Shown: positions 15,579-23,519, counted from the stretch's first letter. The stretch: DNA of 46,061 nucleotides from Bacilli bacterium (GCA_017454295.1 JAFTDF010000017.1:1-46061), one strand, 5' to 3'. A program made the numbers and translations. Notes: generated from the sequence alone by a model not told the origin.

Positions 15579-16649
15579 ATGAAACAGCATCGACTCTTCT
15601 TCTTTGCCGTCCTTCCCTTGCTCTGCTTGGGATGTGCCCAAAAAGGCGTGACCTTTTCTGCCCAATTCGAGGACGGCAAATTGGTCTTCCACAGCGAAGA
15701 TCAAGCGGCGTTTTTAAAAGGACCCTATAACGAAATTCCCAAATATGCCCATGGCGACAAAGAACTCTCACGCCCCTTGTCTTCGGTTTTGACTTGGACG
15801 GGTGGAGAAGCCCCTTATACGGTGACCATCAAAGAGTCCGCGGGGAAGACGGTCTCCTTCCAAACCAACGACACCTCTTATAACCTCGTTAACCTCAAAC
15901 TCGATACCACTTACGAATATTCCGTGGCCGATCGCAATACCGTGCTGAAGGAAGATTCGTTTACGACCGAAGACGGCATCGTCCGCAACCTCTATGTTTC
16001 CGGCGTTACCAACGTCCGTGACGTGGGCGGTTATCCTCTGAACGGGAAGCGGACCAAACAGGGCCTTCTTTTCCGTGGTGCCCGACTTAACGAAAACAAA
16101 ACCGAGGAAGTGACCCCGGTGGTCAATGAAAAAGGGAAGAAGACCTTGCTGGAAGACTTTGGTATCAAAACCGAAATTGATTTACGCCGCGTCGACAATA
16201 ACGAAGTCGGTGGGCTCGTCGAAGGCGGTGCGGGGGTCTTAGGCGAAGGCGTTGCTTATTATCAATGCCCCATGCGTTACGATTCGAAGATGCCTGGCAT
16301 CCTCAATGATAACGGCTTACGCAAAACCTTTGGCATCTTAGGAAAGAAAGAGAACTATCCCATCTACTTCCATTGTTCCATCGGCACCGACCGGACCGGC
16401 TATGTCTCTTGGCTGATCAATGCCTATCTAGGCGTGGAGGAAGATTACCTTTGGAAAGACTATCTTTTCTCCAATTTCGGCAATATCGATGGTTCACGGG
16501 TGGTGAGTTCCATTTCGAATGGCTATGTCCAGAATATCAAAAACGCCCAAGGAGAAACCTTGAGCGAGAAAGCCAAAACCTATCTACTGGCCCGTGGCGT
16601 GGAAGAGGCGGAATTGCAAGTCTTACGGGAAATGATGCTTGGCGAATAG
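15579..16649 (+). CDS. Tyrosine-phosphatase-like lipoprotein
   Basis: This 356-residue protein has a lipoprotein signal ending LLCLGC (Cys18). Residues about 20-130 form a beta-sandwich region resembling a fibronectin III or purple-acid-phosphatase N-terminal domain. Residues about 135-356 are a tyrosine-phosphatase-like domain of the Tyr_phosphatase3/IphP group: VTNVRDVGGYPLNGKRTKQG, KTEIDLRR, and the P-loop HCSIGTDRTG (C-x5-R). Such enzymes dephosphorylate phosphotyrosine or phosphoinositides. An outward-facing lipoprotein form implies an extracellular substrate. The ATG at 15579 follows a GAGG site that overlaps the stop of the permease gene. Longer frames upstream overlap the permease and are not used. 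Confidence 0.87.
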   Translation: MKQHRLFFFAVLPLLCLGCAQKGVTFSAQFEDGKLVFHSEDQAAFLKGPYNEIPKYAHGDKELSRPLSSVLTWTGGEAPYTVTIKESAGKTVSFQTNDTSYNLVNLKLDTTYEYSVADRNTVLKEDSFTTEDGIVRNLYVSGVTNVRDVGGYPLNGKRTKQGLLFRGARLNENKTEEVTPVVNEKGKKTLLEDFGIKTEIDLRRVDNNEVGGLVEGGAGVLGEGVAYYQCPMRYDSKMPGILNDNGLRKTFGILGKKENYPIYFHCSIGTDRTGYVSWLINAYLGVEEDYLWKDYLFSNFGNIDGSRVVSSISNGYVQNIKNAQGETLSEKAKTYLLARGVEEAELQVLREMMLGE

Positions 16650-16650
16650 C

Positions 16651-17943
16651 CTATTGGATTCCCATCGAGATACTTAACGTAAATAAAGCGGTCGTGATAA
16701 TCGGCAGCGAGACGATTGCCCCATATTTGACGAAATCGACGAACGAGTATTTCGTTTCGTGCTCTTTCACGAGCCCGGTGAACATGATGCCCGCCAAAGC
16801 GCCCGTGGGGGTTAAGAAGGCACCGATGTTGCTGCCGATGATGGAGGCATAGACGGCGGCTTGGTTGGAGCAAAGGTCGGAGAAGAGGATACTCATCGGG
16901 ATATTGTTGATGAGGTTGCTGACGAAGAAGGAAGAGAACCCATAGGTCCAAATGGCGTTGGTGCTACCTAATGCCTCGGCGATTTTGGCGGAGATGCCTT
17001 GGGTATTTAACGCCACGACCACCACAAACATCGATAAGAAAAAGGGAATCAACTGGTAGGGGAGTTTCTTCAAAGAGTTCCCGATATAGGACCAATCTTT
17101 TTTCGTGAATAAGCACATCAAAGTGGCGCTAAACAGCAGCGAAATCGCGCAGGCTAAAGCGATGATCCACATCTCGATGTTGATGTAACTGGAGACGATT
17201 AAGAAAGCAAGGCAGGCGCCAAGGTGGACAAGCCCAATGACCAACGCGGTTTTGTTTTGGATGGGGCTTTCTTCCTCGCAGGGTTCTAAAGGCTGTTTGA
17301 GTTTGCGATAGAAAAGCAAAAGCAACACCGAGAATTCCACCAATCCGGCAATCACGGTGGGGATGGCCATGGTTTTGAAATAATCGAAGAACCCGATGCC
17401 GGCGGAAGTGGCGAGGTAGATGTTCGTGGGATTCCCGATGATCAGCATAAGCGACCAGGTGTTGGCTGCGGTGAATTCGGCCACCAAATAAGGGATGGGG
17501 TTGATTTTGGAGTTCTTGCAGAAGAAACAAATGAAAGGCGTGAACGTCAAAATGACGATGTCATTGGAGGTGAAGATCGTCAATAACGCGGTTAAGGCAT
17601 AGAAAACGATGAAGAGGGTGAATTGGTTTTTGCCGGCTTTCTTCGCGGCCCAGGCGGCCAGATGCTTGAACAAACCCACCTCATCCAAAAAGACGGAAAG
17701 CATCGTCATCGAAAAGAAGAGGACGATGATCTTTAACGGGTTCACCGCCGTATTCGAGGTGAGTTCTTTCCAGACTTCGGAAACGGGCGCGAAAGAAAAA
17801 GCCATTAAAATGACCGCCCCGATCAGTGCGATCATCCAATAGGTACCAAGTCGAATTTTCCCGATTTTGACGGTCGGGAAAAATAGGATCGACAAGGCGA
17901 CCAACAAGAAGGTGAGAATGGAAATAATCAGGGTGGCAACCAT
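16651..17943 (-). CDS. ArsB/NhaD-type (IT superfamily) anion permease
   Basis: This 430-residue membrane protein has about 11-12 hydrophobic segments. It shows ArsB-family hallmarks: MLSVFLDEVGLFKHLAAWAA near residue 80, TIFTSNDIVILTFTP near residue 120 and a LMLIIGNPTNIYLA re-entrant motif near residue 170, repeated in weaker form in the second half (NNIPMSILFSDL). Family members export arsenite or exchange Na+/H+ or anions. No arsR or other ars gene is close, so the substrate is unknown. The stop lies 1 base from the stop of the convergent phosphatase gene. A weak -10 (TTTAAT) sits in the 62-base divergent region. Confidence 0.85.
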   Translation of the reverse strand: MVATLIISILTFLLVALSILFFPTVKIGKIRLGTYWMIALIGAVILMAFSFAPVSEVWKELTSNTAVNPLKIIVLFFSMTMLSVFLDEVGLFKHLAAWAAKKAGKNQFTLFIVFYALTALLTIFTSNDIVILTFTPFICFFCKNSKINPIPYLVAEFTAANTWSLMLIIGNPTNIYLATSAGIGFFDYFKTMAIPTVIAGLVEFSVLLLLFYRKLKQPLEPCEEESPIQNKTALVIGLVHLGACLAFLIVSSYINIEMWIIALACAISLLFSATLMCLFTKKDWSYIGNSLKKLPYQLIPFFLSMFVVVVALNTQGISAKIAEALGSTNAIWTYGFSSFFVSNLINNIPMSILFSDLCSNQAAVYASIIGSNIGAFLTPTGALAGIMFTGLVKEHETKYSFVDFVKYGAIVSLPIITTALFTLSISMGIQ

Positions 17944-17991
17944 AGGAAAACCAAAGCGGGATTAAACGCTTATTTTTTAAAAAATCAAGCG

Positions 17992-17997
17992 TATATT
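17992..17997 (+). promoter_or_regulatory. -10 hexamer TATATT eight bases before a GNAT ATG
   Basis: TATATT is followed by eight bases and the ATG at 18006, with no ribosome-binding site. A TTATTT -35 lies about 16 bases upstream. Confidence 0.5.
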
Positions 17998-18005
17998 TAG
18001 AATCA

Positions 18006-18611
18006 ATGAACGCTTCCTTTGACTTAACCGGCGTCGTCCTCGAGTCGAAACGGCTCATCTTGCGGGGCTGGCAGCTTTCCGATCTCGACGATTTCTACAA
18101 CTATGCCTCCGTCCCCGGCGTCGGGGAAATGGCGGGTTGGCATCATCACGAAAACAAAGAAGAGTCTTTGAAAATCCTCAAGCATTTCATCGACGGCAAA
18201 CACGTATTCGCCATCATCCTCAAGCAAACAGGCAAAGCCATCGGTAGCATCGGGGTCGAACCCTATGAGATGGAAGATGAGCTTTCCGAGTTCTTCGAAT
18301 ATCGAGGGCGTGAGATCGGATATGTCCTAGGGAAAGACTATTGGGGTCAAGGGCTGATGCCGGAAGCGGTGCAGCGGCTCATCGATTATCTATTTCAGGA
18401 TCAAGACCTCGATTTCCTTCTTTGCGGCCATTTCCAGAAGAACCACCAATCGCGGCGCGTTCAGGAAAAATGTGGCTTCGTCCCTTACCGAAAATTGGTG
18501 TTCGATACGAGGATGGGCACCAAAGAACCGGGCACTTTGAGGTTACTTATCAACCCAAAGAAAAATATTCAGTTTGCGTTTTCTCACCCCGAAACTCTAT
18601 TGATTGAATAA
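18006..18611 (+). CDS. RimJ/RimL-type GNAT acetyltransferase
   Basis: This 201-residue protein starts with the typical ESKRLILRGWQLSDLDDFYNY segment of ribosomal-protein-type acetyltransferases and has the acetyl-CoA region REIGYVLGKDYWGQGLMPEAVQRLI near residue 100-120, followed by HFQKNHQSRRVQEKCGF. It should transfer acetyl from acetyl-CoA to an amino group; the acceptor is unknown. Length is slightly above the usual 170-190 because of a C-terminal extension. It stands alone and seems leaderless. Confidence 0.87.
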   Translation: MNASFDLTGVVLESKRLILRGWQLSDLDDFYNYASVPGVGEMAGWHHHENKEESLKILKHFIDGKHVFAIILKQTGKAIGSIGVEPYEMEDELSEFFEYRGREIGYVLGKDYWGQGLMPEAVQRLIDYLFQDQDLDFLLCGHFQKNHQSRRVQEKCGFVPYRKLVFDTRMGTKEPGTLRLLINPKKNIQFAFSHPETLLIE

Positions 18612-19181
18612 TTAGACTTCTCGGCATTCGACCACATCTTCTAGGAACAATTCGTAGAACGTGGCTTGGATCGTCTCTTTTTGGGCGGAGCAAGCATAGC
18701 CGTTGCCACGTTTGCGGTGGAGGGTAAACATTTGTTCCAAATTGGGATAGAAAAATTCGTCGGGTTCTCGCCAGGCATCTTCGTATTTCTTCTTTTCCTT
18801 GCGGCTGGTGTTGAAATAGAGGCCTCCGCTAAGGAGAAAACAAAACATGTCGAAATCGCTGAGGAGGGCCCGGCTTTCCTCGATCTCGATGGTAAGGCGA
18901 ATCTTACCTTTGTGGATTTCATCTAAATGGGGCGTGGGTGGGGTTTTCCCTTCGATGGTCTGCCACGCCCAGATGGGATAATACGTGTCTTCGTATTTTG
19001 GGGCAGGCAAACGTTTCCTCATCGCCCACAGCATAAAGCGATAAGCATAAGGGAAGCCTTCGTTATGAAACTCGCCTAAAGAGGTTTTCTCTTGGTCGGC
19101 TTCGCGTAAACGCAAAACACCATCTCTTTTGAGTATGGCCACGGCTTCTTTGCTTTGATAGGTGACAAGGCGCAGTTTCAT
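18612..19181 (-). CDS. DUF3841 family protein
   Basis: This 189-residue soluble protein starts MKLRLVTYQSKEAVAILKRDGVL and has the DUF3841 pattern of an early YAYRFMLWAMRKRLP, then YYPIWAWQTIEG, and a later DFDMFCFLLSGGLYF segment. The biochemical role of the family is unknown. The ATG at 19181 is preferred to a TTG three codons earlier. A TAAAGT -10-like hexamer lies 12 bases before it, so the leader would be only a few bases. It is convergent with the GNAT gene on the left, with stops abutting, and divergent from the GNAT gene on the right. Confidence 0.8.
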   Translation of the reverse strand: MKLRLVTYQSKEAVAILKRDGVLRLREADQEKTSLGEFHNEGFPYAYRFMLWAMRKRLPAPKYEDTYYPIWAWQTIEGKTPPTPHLDEIHKGKIRLTIEIEESRALLSDFDMFCFLLSGGLYFNTSRKEKKKYEDAWREPDEFFYPNLEQMFTLHRKRGNGYACSAQKETIQATFYELFLEDVVECREV

Positions 19182-19217
19182 AAGCGACAACTAACTTTAC
19201 CAAAAGGAATATGATTC

Positions 19218-19223
19218 TAGAAT
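19218..19223 (+). promoter_or_regulatory. -10 hexamer TAGAAT seven bases before a GNAT ATG
   Basis: TTTACC, a 16-base spacer and TAGAAT lie seven bases before the ATG at 19231. This predicts a leaderless mRNA. Confidence 0.6.
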
Positions 19224-19230
19224 AGAAGCC

Positions 19231-19749
19231 ATGAATCAAAGCAAACCTCCTTTCATCAAAACGAGCCGCCTTTGCTTGCAAAGTCTGCGTGAGAAAGATA
19301 TGGATGCGATGATCGAAATCGTCTCCGATCCTTTCGTGACCCGTTCCTATATGATTCCTGACTTTCCAACCCGTAAGGAAGCCGAGGATTTCTTCTATCG
19401 ATTAAAGGTGGCCACAGAAAGGAAGGATCGCTTTATCTATGCCATTTACCTCGGCCAAGAAGTGATTGGCTTTATTAACGAAGTCGCTCGTGAAGTACAA
19501 GGCATGGAACTTGGTTATTTCATCGCTTATCCGCATTGGAACCACGGCTATGCCACCGAAGCCTTATCCGCGGCGATCCAAACCTTATTTGATTTAGGTC
19601 TGACTTGCATCGAAGCCGCCCATTTCGAAGAGAATCCCGCCAGCGGAAAAGTGATGGAAAAGGCGGGCATGCACCGCATCGATAAGGAAGAGACGATTCC
19701 TTACCGGGGCAAGAACCATCGTTGCCTCTATTATCAAATCGAACAATAA
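19231..19749 (+). CDS. RimJ/RimL-type GNAT acetyltransferase
   Basis: This is a 172-residue single-domain acetyltransferase. It has the FIKTSRLCLQSLREKDMDAM start, a LGQEVIGFINEV core strand, the acetyl-CoA-binding GYFIAYPHWNHGYATEAL near residue 92-110, and AAHFEENPASGKVMEKAGM at the end of the fold. The acceptor is unknown. It is distinct from the GNAT at 18006 and not a recent duplicate of it. It ends at a bidirectional terminator shared with the XRE gene. Confidence 0.88.
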   Translation: MNQSKPPFIKTSRLCLQSLREKDMDAMIEIVSDPFVTRSYMIPDFPTRKEAEDFFYRLKVATERKDRFIYAIYLGQEVIGFINEVAREVQGMELGYFIAYPHWNHGYATEALSAAIQTLFDLGLTCIEAAHFEENPASGKVMEKAGMHRIDKEETIPYRGKNHRCLYYQIEQ

Positions 19750-19750
19750 A

Positions 19751-19776
19751 ACCGCACACGTGGTGCGGTCTTTCCC
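19751..19776. terminator. Bidirectional terminator
   Basis: ACCGCAC pairs with GTGCGGT around a five-base loop, with A-rich sequence on one side and CTTTCCC on the other. It separates the GNAT gene from the end of the XRE gene. Confidence 0.75.
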
Positions 19777-20004
19777 TTAGGATTCCACGACAATAATCTT
19801 GTCGATGGTGGTTTCTAGGAGCAAGGCAATGGCCACTAGATTATCTAGTGTGGGTAAGCATTCGCCCCGTTTCCATTTGTAAATGGCTTGGGGACTGCCT
19901 AATCCTAGATGGTCTTGCATCGCCTTCACGGTGATGCCTTTTTCTTTCATCAAACAAGTCAGGTGGTTCCCGGTGCGAACAAGGTCGATGCGGGGGAATT
20001 TCAT
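19777..20004 (-). CDS. XRE-family helix-turn-helix protein (75 aa)
   Basis: This 75-residue protein is one XRE/Cro-type DNA-binding domain: ITVKAMQDHLGLGSPQAIYKWKRGECLPTLDNLVAIALLL covers the five-helix core, with the recognition helix at SPQAIYKWKRG. It should act as a small repressor or activator, perhaps of its own operon. The ATG at 20004 is chosen because AAGGAGG lies 7 bases upstream inside the last codons of the DUF2828 gene. The stop of that gene and this start are one base apart, so translation is probably coupled. This ties it to the Ro60-like gene and its RNA. Confidence 0.88.
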   Translation of the reverse strand: MKFPRIDLVRTGNHLTCLMKEKGITVKAMQDHLGLGSPQAIYKWKRGECLPTLDNLVAIALLLETTIDKIIVVES

Positions 20005-20005
20005 C

Positions 20006-21490
20006 TTATTCCTCCTTCGGCAAGGCATTTGCCACATCCTGGTAACGGGAGAGGACCCGCTTCATGAAATCCAAGGGGTCGAGTGAATCGGTCATGGAAA
20101 CCATTTCAATCACGTTCTTACTAGAACCCGATACAAGCTTCACACCTCGTTTGTCTTTGGTGACGGGCACATGACGTCCGCGAGAAGCCACGTTCCAGAA
20201 CACAACTTCCGGACGAGGGCATTTGAGTTTGGCGAACTTCTCATCGAATAGGTCAAAGGTGGATTGCTCGGGATTCTCCATGGCCATATCGAATTCCATG
20301 TCGGAAATGACCAGAATTTGATCCAAGGCATCCTCGGGTTTGAAGTCGGGACTTTGATAGACGTCGAGAATCAGGTTATAGACTTTCTCAATGTCGGTAT
20401 TGGTGCAATCGTGATAGCCGGAAAGCTTCAGCAACTTCCCTTTTAAGGTATCCTGATCGGTCAAGTCGACGAGCTCAGGGTGGCTGGAGAAGGTGAGGAA
20501 GCGGTTATGAAAGGCGCCCTGTAACCGCGCGGCGGTCAATAAGGCCATGGCGTCGGCGACGTCTAACGGCGTATAGGAACCTTGATTCCAAACCATCGAG
20601 CCAGAGCCATCGCGGACCACGAGGGTTTTCTTGTGGACCTTCCCTTCTTCGACATAGACTTCCCAGGCGGTTTCATAGAAGGTGGGGTCAAAGTCTTTCT
20701 CCGCCATATGGCCTTTCATATCCGTCAATAGGGCGACGGGATTGGCCACGCCCACATTCATCTTGCTTTCGCCTTTAGCGACGGAAGAAAGATATTTGGA
20801 GAAGCGTTTCTCATCGTTACGGGAGAAGGCGTCGTGATATTTTTGCATGGCCAAAGATGGGACTTCGGCATAATCGAAGCCATAATTCTTCTCGCGCAAA
20901 TCGTTTTCCACAATCATCCCTTTTCGTAAAAAGGAGAGGGTTTTGCGGTAATCGGCTTTGGAAAGGCCAAGCTTTTGCGCTAAATGCAAGGCGTAACGGC
21001 GTGCCTCATAACTAGAGGTGTTAATCGAGGGAAGCCATTTGGCCAAGAGGCTGGTGGGCTTGCCTTCTTTTTTGGCGGCAAGATCGGCTTCGAGTTGTTC
21101 TTCAATTAGGGTAATGGCGTCGTCTTCTAAAGGCGTACCAAAGACGCAGAAGAGGTCATCGTAACGGCCGTACTTGGCAAAGAAGGGAAGTAGGGGTGCG
21201 GCAGCGTCGGGATAGCTGGAGGCAAGCGAACTGAACAAGAAACGGAATAGGCGCCGTTCCCCAATCCCATCCCGGGGATCGCGGGTATAGAAGAGGAGTT
21301 GAACCGCGGTCTTGGGGTCTTCGGCTAAGGCACGCACGAAAAGCAGGGCCGCGTTTTTCAAATCGTCACGCTTGCCCCCAATTTGGGCGAAGTAATCCAA
21401 ACAAGCCGAGCCGGAGCTGGCGAAAGCGACATCGCCGTTTTCGGTGAAGGTCTTGTTTAGAAGTTGCTCGGAAATTTCAAAAAAGCCCAT
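20006..21490 (-). CDS. DUF2828 protein: Ro60/TROVE-like helical repeats plus von Willebrand A domain
   Basis: This 494-residue soluble protein follows the DUF2828 pattern: TFTENGDVAFASSGSACLD at the start, LFYTRDPRDGIGERRLFRF near residue 75, AKYGRYDDLFCVFG near 110, YRKTLSFLRK, EVPSLAMQKYHDAFSRND near 215. Residues about 280-480 form a vWA domain with a complete MIDAS (VVRDGSGSM, DxSxS) and VISDMEFD. The helical-repeat ring plus vWA arrangement is that of Ro60/Rsr, which bind misfolded RNA and Y RNAs. An RNA-binding role is inferred from this likeness and from the tRNA-like RNA directly upstream. The ATG at 21490 has AGGAGG at 21499-21504, so the 11-codon-longer form is not used. Confidence 0.87.
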   Translation of the reverse strand: MGFFEISEQLLNKTFTENGDVAFASSGSACLDYFAQIGGKRDDLKNAALLFVRALAEDPKTAVQLLFYTRDPRDGIGERRLFRFLFSSLASSYPDAAAPLLPFFAKYGRYDDLFCVFGTPLEDDAITLIEEQLEADLAAKKEGKPTSLLAKWLPSINTSSYEARRYALHLAQKLGLSKADYRKTLSFLRKGMIVENDLREKNYGFDYAEVPSLAMQKYHDAFSRNDEKRFSKYLSSVAKGESKMNVGVANPVALLTDMKGHMAEKDFDPTFYETAWEVYVEEGKVHKKTLVVRDGSGSMVWNQGSYTPLDVADAMALLTAARLQGAFHNRFLTFSSHPELVDLTDQDTLKGKLLKLSGYHDCTNTDIEKVYNLILDVYQSPDFKPEDALDQILVISDMEFDMAMENPEQSTFDLFDEKFAKLKCPRPEVVFWNVASRGRHVPVTKDKRGVKLVSGSSKNVIEMVSMTDSLDPLDFMKRVLSRYQDVANALPKEE

Positions 21491-21519
21491 GGGTCCATCC
21501 TCCTTTCGCTTTGAATGAA

Positions 21520-21731
21520 ACAAGATGCGGTTTTTAGCGCTCTAACCACCTGAGCTACGAGGCGCAAGGCCTCGGCTGGACTTGAACCAGCGACCTCTAC
21601 CTTATCGTGGATTTTGGGTTGCTGTGCGCATCTTTACTGTACAAGACAACGTGTTTCGCTGCCCCGCTTAGGACGCAGGGCAATCATCCGATCAATGGAT
21701 TGAAAAATGATTTGCGGAAGTTGTCTTTACG
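21520..21731 (-). ncRNA. Candidate Y RNA (YrlA-like) with a circularly permuted tRNA-like module
   Basis: Read 5' to 3' on the minus strand, a T-arm comes first (GCTGG-TTCAAGT-CCAGC, 21591-21575). Then comes an acceptor-like stem CGAGGC (21574-21569) paired with GCCTCG (21563-21558) around a five-base loop, then U8-A9 and a D-arm (GCTC-AGGTGGTTA-GAGC, 21555-21539). The module is closed by AAGATGCG (21634-21627) paired with CGCATCTT (21529-21522), where a tRNA would have its anticodon stem. Upstream, AAGACAAC (21727-21720) pairs with GTTGTCTT (21650-21643) and encloses further hairpins. An ordinary tRNA has the D-arm first. This permuted, acceptor-capped layout is that described for bacterial YrlA RNAs. 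No terminator is visible, so it may be processed from the leader of the DUF2828 mRNA. The ends are estimates. Confidence 0.8.
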
Positions 21732-21737
21732 GCTCAA

Positions 21738-21743
21738 ATTATA
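21738..21743 (-). promoter_or_regulatory. -10 hexamer of the Y RNA-like transcript
   Basis: A perfect TATAAT on the minus strand places the transcript start near 21731, just before the first stem arm (21727). No strong -35 is visible; a T-rich stretch lies at the right distance. Confidence 0.55.
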
Positions 21744-21796
21744 ACGGGTTTGGGCAAAGGAAAAAGTATACCTGTGGTTTAAATTCGCGATTCTAT

Positions 21797-21989
21797 TTAG
21801 CCGAAGTATTTGAAATAGACGAGTTCGTCCTCGGGATCGATTTGGATTCGCTTTCGATGTAATCCTTGCTCCGGTTGGAAAAACTATATCGGGGATCTTA
21901 GCATTCCAATTGAGGATGACGAAATGGCCATCGACTAAGATTTGCCCTTTGGCTTTGATTTTCAGAAACAATGATTTAATGCGTTTCAT
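21797..21989 (-). pseudogene. Small basic protein gene broken by a one-base frameshift
   Basis: From the ATG at 21989 (AAGG site upstream) the frame reads MKRIKSLFLKIKAKGQILVDG and continues plausibly to about residue 37 (AKIPDIVF). It then becomes low-quality sequence. In the frame one base over, the following bases read QPEQGLHRKRIQIDPEDELV and end YFKYFG at 21797. Joining the two at the T-run near 21883-21890 gives a coherent protein of about 63 residues. Either a one-base insertion broke the gene or the T-run was misread. The family is not recognised. The Y RNA-like promoter begins just beyond its end. Confidence 0.5.
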
Positions 21990-22094
21990 AGGCAGGCCTT
22001 CGCGCGTTACTTATTGAGATTACAACGGGTGGCGGAACCTTTTCCTTCGTTTTTGCCGACGAAGGCTTATCATATTGCGGGCGAGGTGCTACTT

Positions 22095-23519
22095 ATGCAT
22101 TATGACATCATCCTCGTGGGGGCCGGTCCCGCCGGCTACTTCGCGGCTTACGAACTTCATCAACTCCATCCCGAACTCAAGGTCGCCTTGATCGAACGGG
22201 GCCATCCCATCGATAAACGGCGTTGCCCGGTTTTGGAACACAAAATCCAAAAGTGCCCGATGAATGCCAAGGGATATGAAGGCTGTTTCCCCGCTTGCTC
22301 CATCACCAGCGGTTTCGGGGGCGCCGGCGCCTATTCCGATGGCAAGTTCAACATCACCACCGAATATGGCGGATGGCTCACCGATTACATTTCCGAAGAG
22401 GAGTTGCTCGACCTTATCAATTACGTGGATGAGATTAATCTTTCATTTGGCGCCACGAAAACCATCACCAACCCCAACACCCCCATCGTCAAGCAAATCG
22501 AACACCGTGCCATGGCGGCCGGACTCAAGCTATTACGTGCCAATGTCCGCCATCTCGGCACCGAAGAAAACCTCAAGATCCTTACCAAAATCTCCCGCCA
22601 CCTTGAAAACCATATCGACATGTATTTCGGGGCCGTGGTCCAAGACATCGTCGTCGATGACGCCAAAGTCACCGGTGTGGTGCTCGAAGACGGGCGTGCT
22701 TTCGAAGCCGACTATGTTTGCCTCAGCGTCGGCAGGGAAGGTAGCCGCTGGCTTTATGAAATCCTAGAGAAGCGGGGCGTGAAGATGACGCAGAATCAAG
22801 TCGATATCGGCGTTCGCGTCGAATGCCCCAACCTCGTCATGGAGGAAATCAACGAAAACCTCTATGAAGGCAAGTTCCTTTACCAAACCAAAAACGGGAA
22901 TACTGTGCGTACCTTCTGTTCCAATCCCGGGGGTCATGTCGTCGTTGAGAATTATGAAGGCGTGATCAACGTCAACGGCCATTCCTATAACGATGCCAAG
23001 CTCTCCTCGAAAAATACCAACTTCGCGTTATTGGTCTCCCATCACTTCACCGAGCCCTTCAAAGCCCCGAACCTATATGCAAAGAAGATTTCCTCGCTCG
23101 CCAACCAACTTGCCTGCGGAGGCGTCATCGTCCAGCGCTTTGGCGATTTGAAACTTGGCCGCCGTTCCACCGAAAAGCGCATCAAGGAAGGATTCGTCAA
23201 ACCGACTTTGAAGGAAGCGGTGCCGGGCGACCTCTCCCTTTGCATGCCTTACAAAACCTTGGAAGCCATCGTCGAGATGATTGAGGTTTTGGATAAAGTC
23301 ACTCCCGGCATCGCCACCGAGCACACCCTTCTTTACGGGGTCGAGGCCAAGTACTATTCCGCCCATCCTGAGATCGACGAACACCTCGAAGTCAAAGCCA
23401 TCCGCAACCTCTATGTCGGAGGCGATGGCGCCGGTCTTACCCGAGGCCTCGCCCAGGCCGGAGCTTCTGGTGTTTTGATTGCAAGAAGCATCTCCGAAAA
23501 GATTGCAAAAACGAAATAA
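22095..23519 (+). CDS. FAD-dependent dehydrogenase (COG2509 type)
   Basis: This 474-residue flavoprotein begins MHYDIILVGAGPAGYFAAYEL, a dinucleotide-binding GxGxxG motif for FAD. It continues with the family features IERGHPIDKRRCPVLE and two cysteine-bearing stretches (KCPMNAKGYEGCFPACSI, then SGFGGAGAYSDGKFN), and ends with YVGGDGAGLTRGLAQAGASG, the second FAD-contact region. The reaction catalysed by this family is unknown. Length is normal. The ATG at 22095 is preferred over one 27 codons upstream because of the GAGGTG site. It is a single-gene unit. Confidence 0.85.
   Translation: MHYDIILVGAGPAGYFAAYELHQLHPELKVALIERGHPIDKRRCPVLEHKIQKCPMNAKGYEGCFPACSITSGFGGAGAYSDGKFNITTEYGGWLTDYISEEELLDLINYVDEINLSFGATKTITNPNTPIVKQIEHRAMAAGLKLLRANVRHLGTEENLKILTKISRHLENHIDMYFGAVVQDIVVDDAKVTGVVLEDGRAFEADYVCLSVGREGSRWLYEILEKRGVKMTQNQVDIGVRVECPNLVMEEINENLYEGKFLYQTKNGNTVRTFCSNPGGHVVVENYEGVINVNGHSYNDAKLSSKNTNFALLVSHHFTEPFKAPNLYAKKISSLANQLACGGVIVQRFGDLKLGRRSTEKRIKEGFVKPTLKEAVPGDLSLCMPYKTLEAIVEMIEVLDKVTPGIATEHTLLYGVEAKYYSAHPEIDEHLEVKAIRNLYVGGDGAGLTRGLAQAGASGVLIARSISEKIAKTK

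Noticed and set aside
21539..21600. An ordinary tRNA gene on the minus strand
   Set aside because: T-arm and D-arm are both present, but in the reverse of the normal order, the acceptor arms are joined by a five-base loop, and there is no five-pair anticodon stem with anticodon loop. The GATAA before the T-arm resembles tRNA-Ile(GAT) but has no matching 5' strand.
21520..21731. A permuted tmRNA
   Set aside because: The D-arm is a full tRNA-type arm with GAGC/GCTC pairing, unlike tmRNA, and no tag reading frame or tmRNA pseudoknots are seen.
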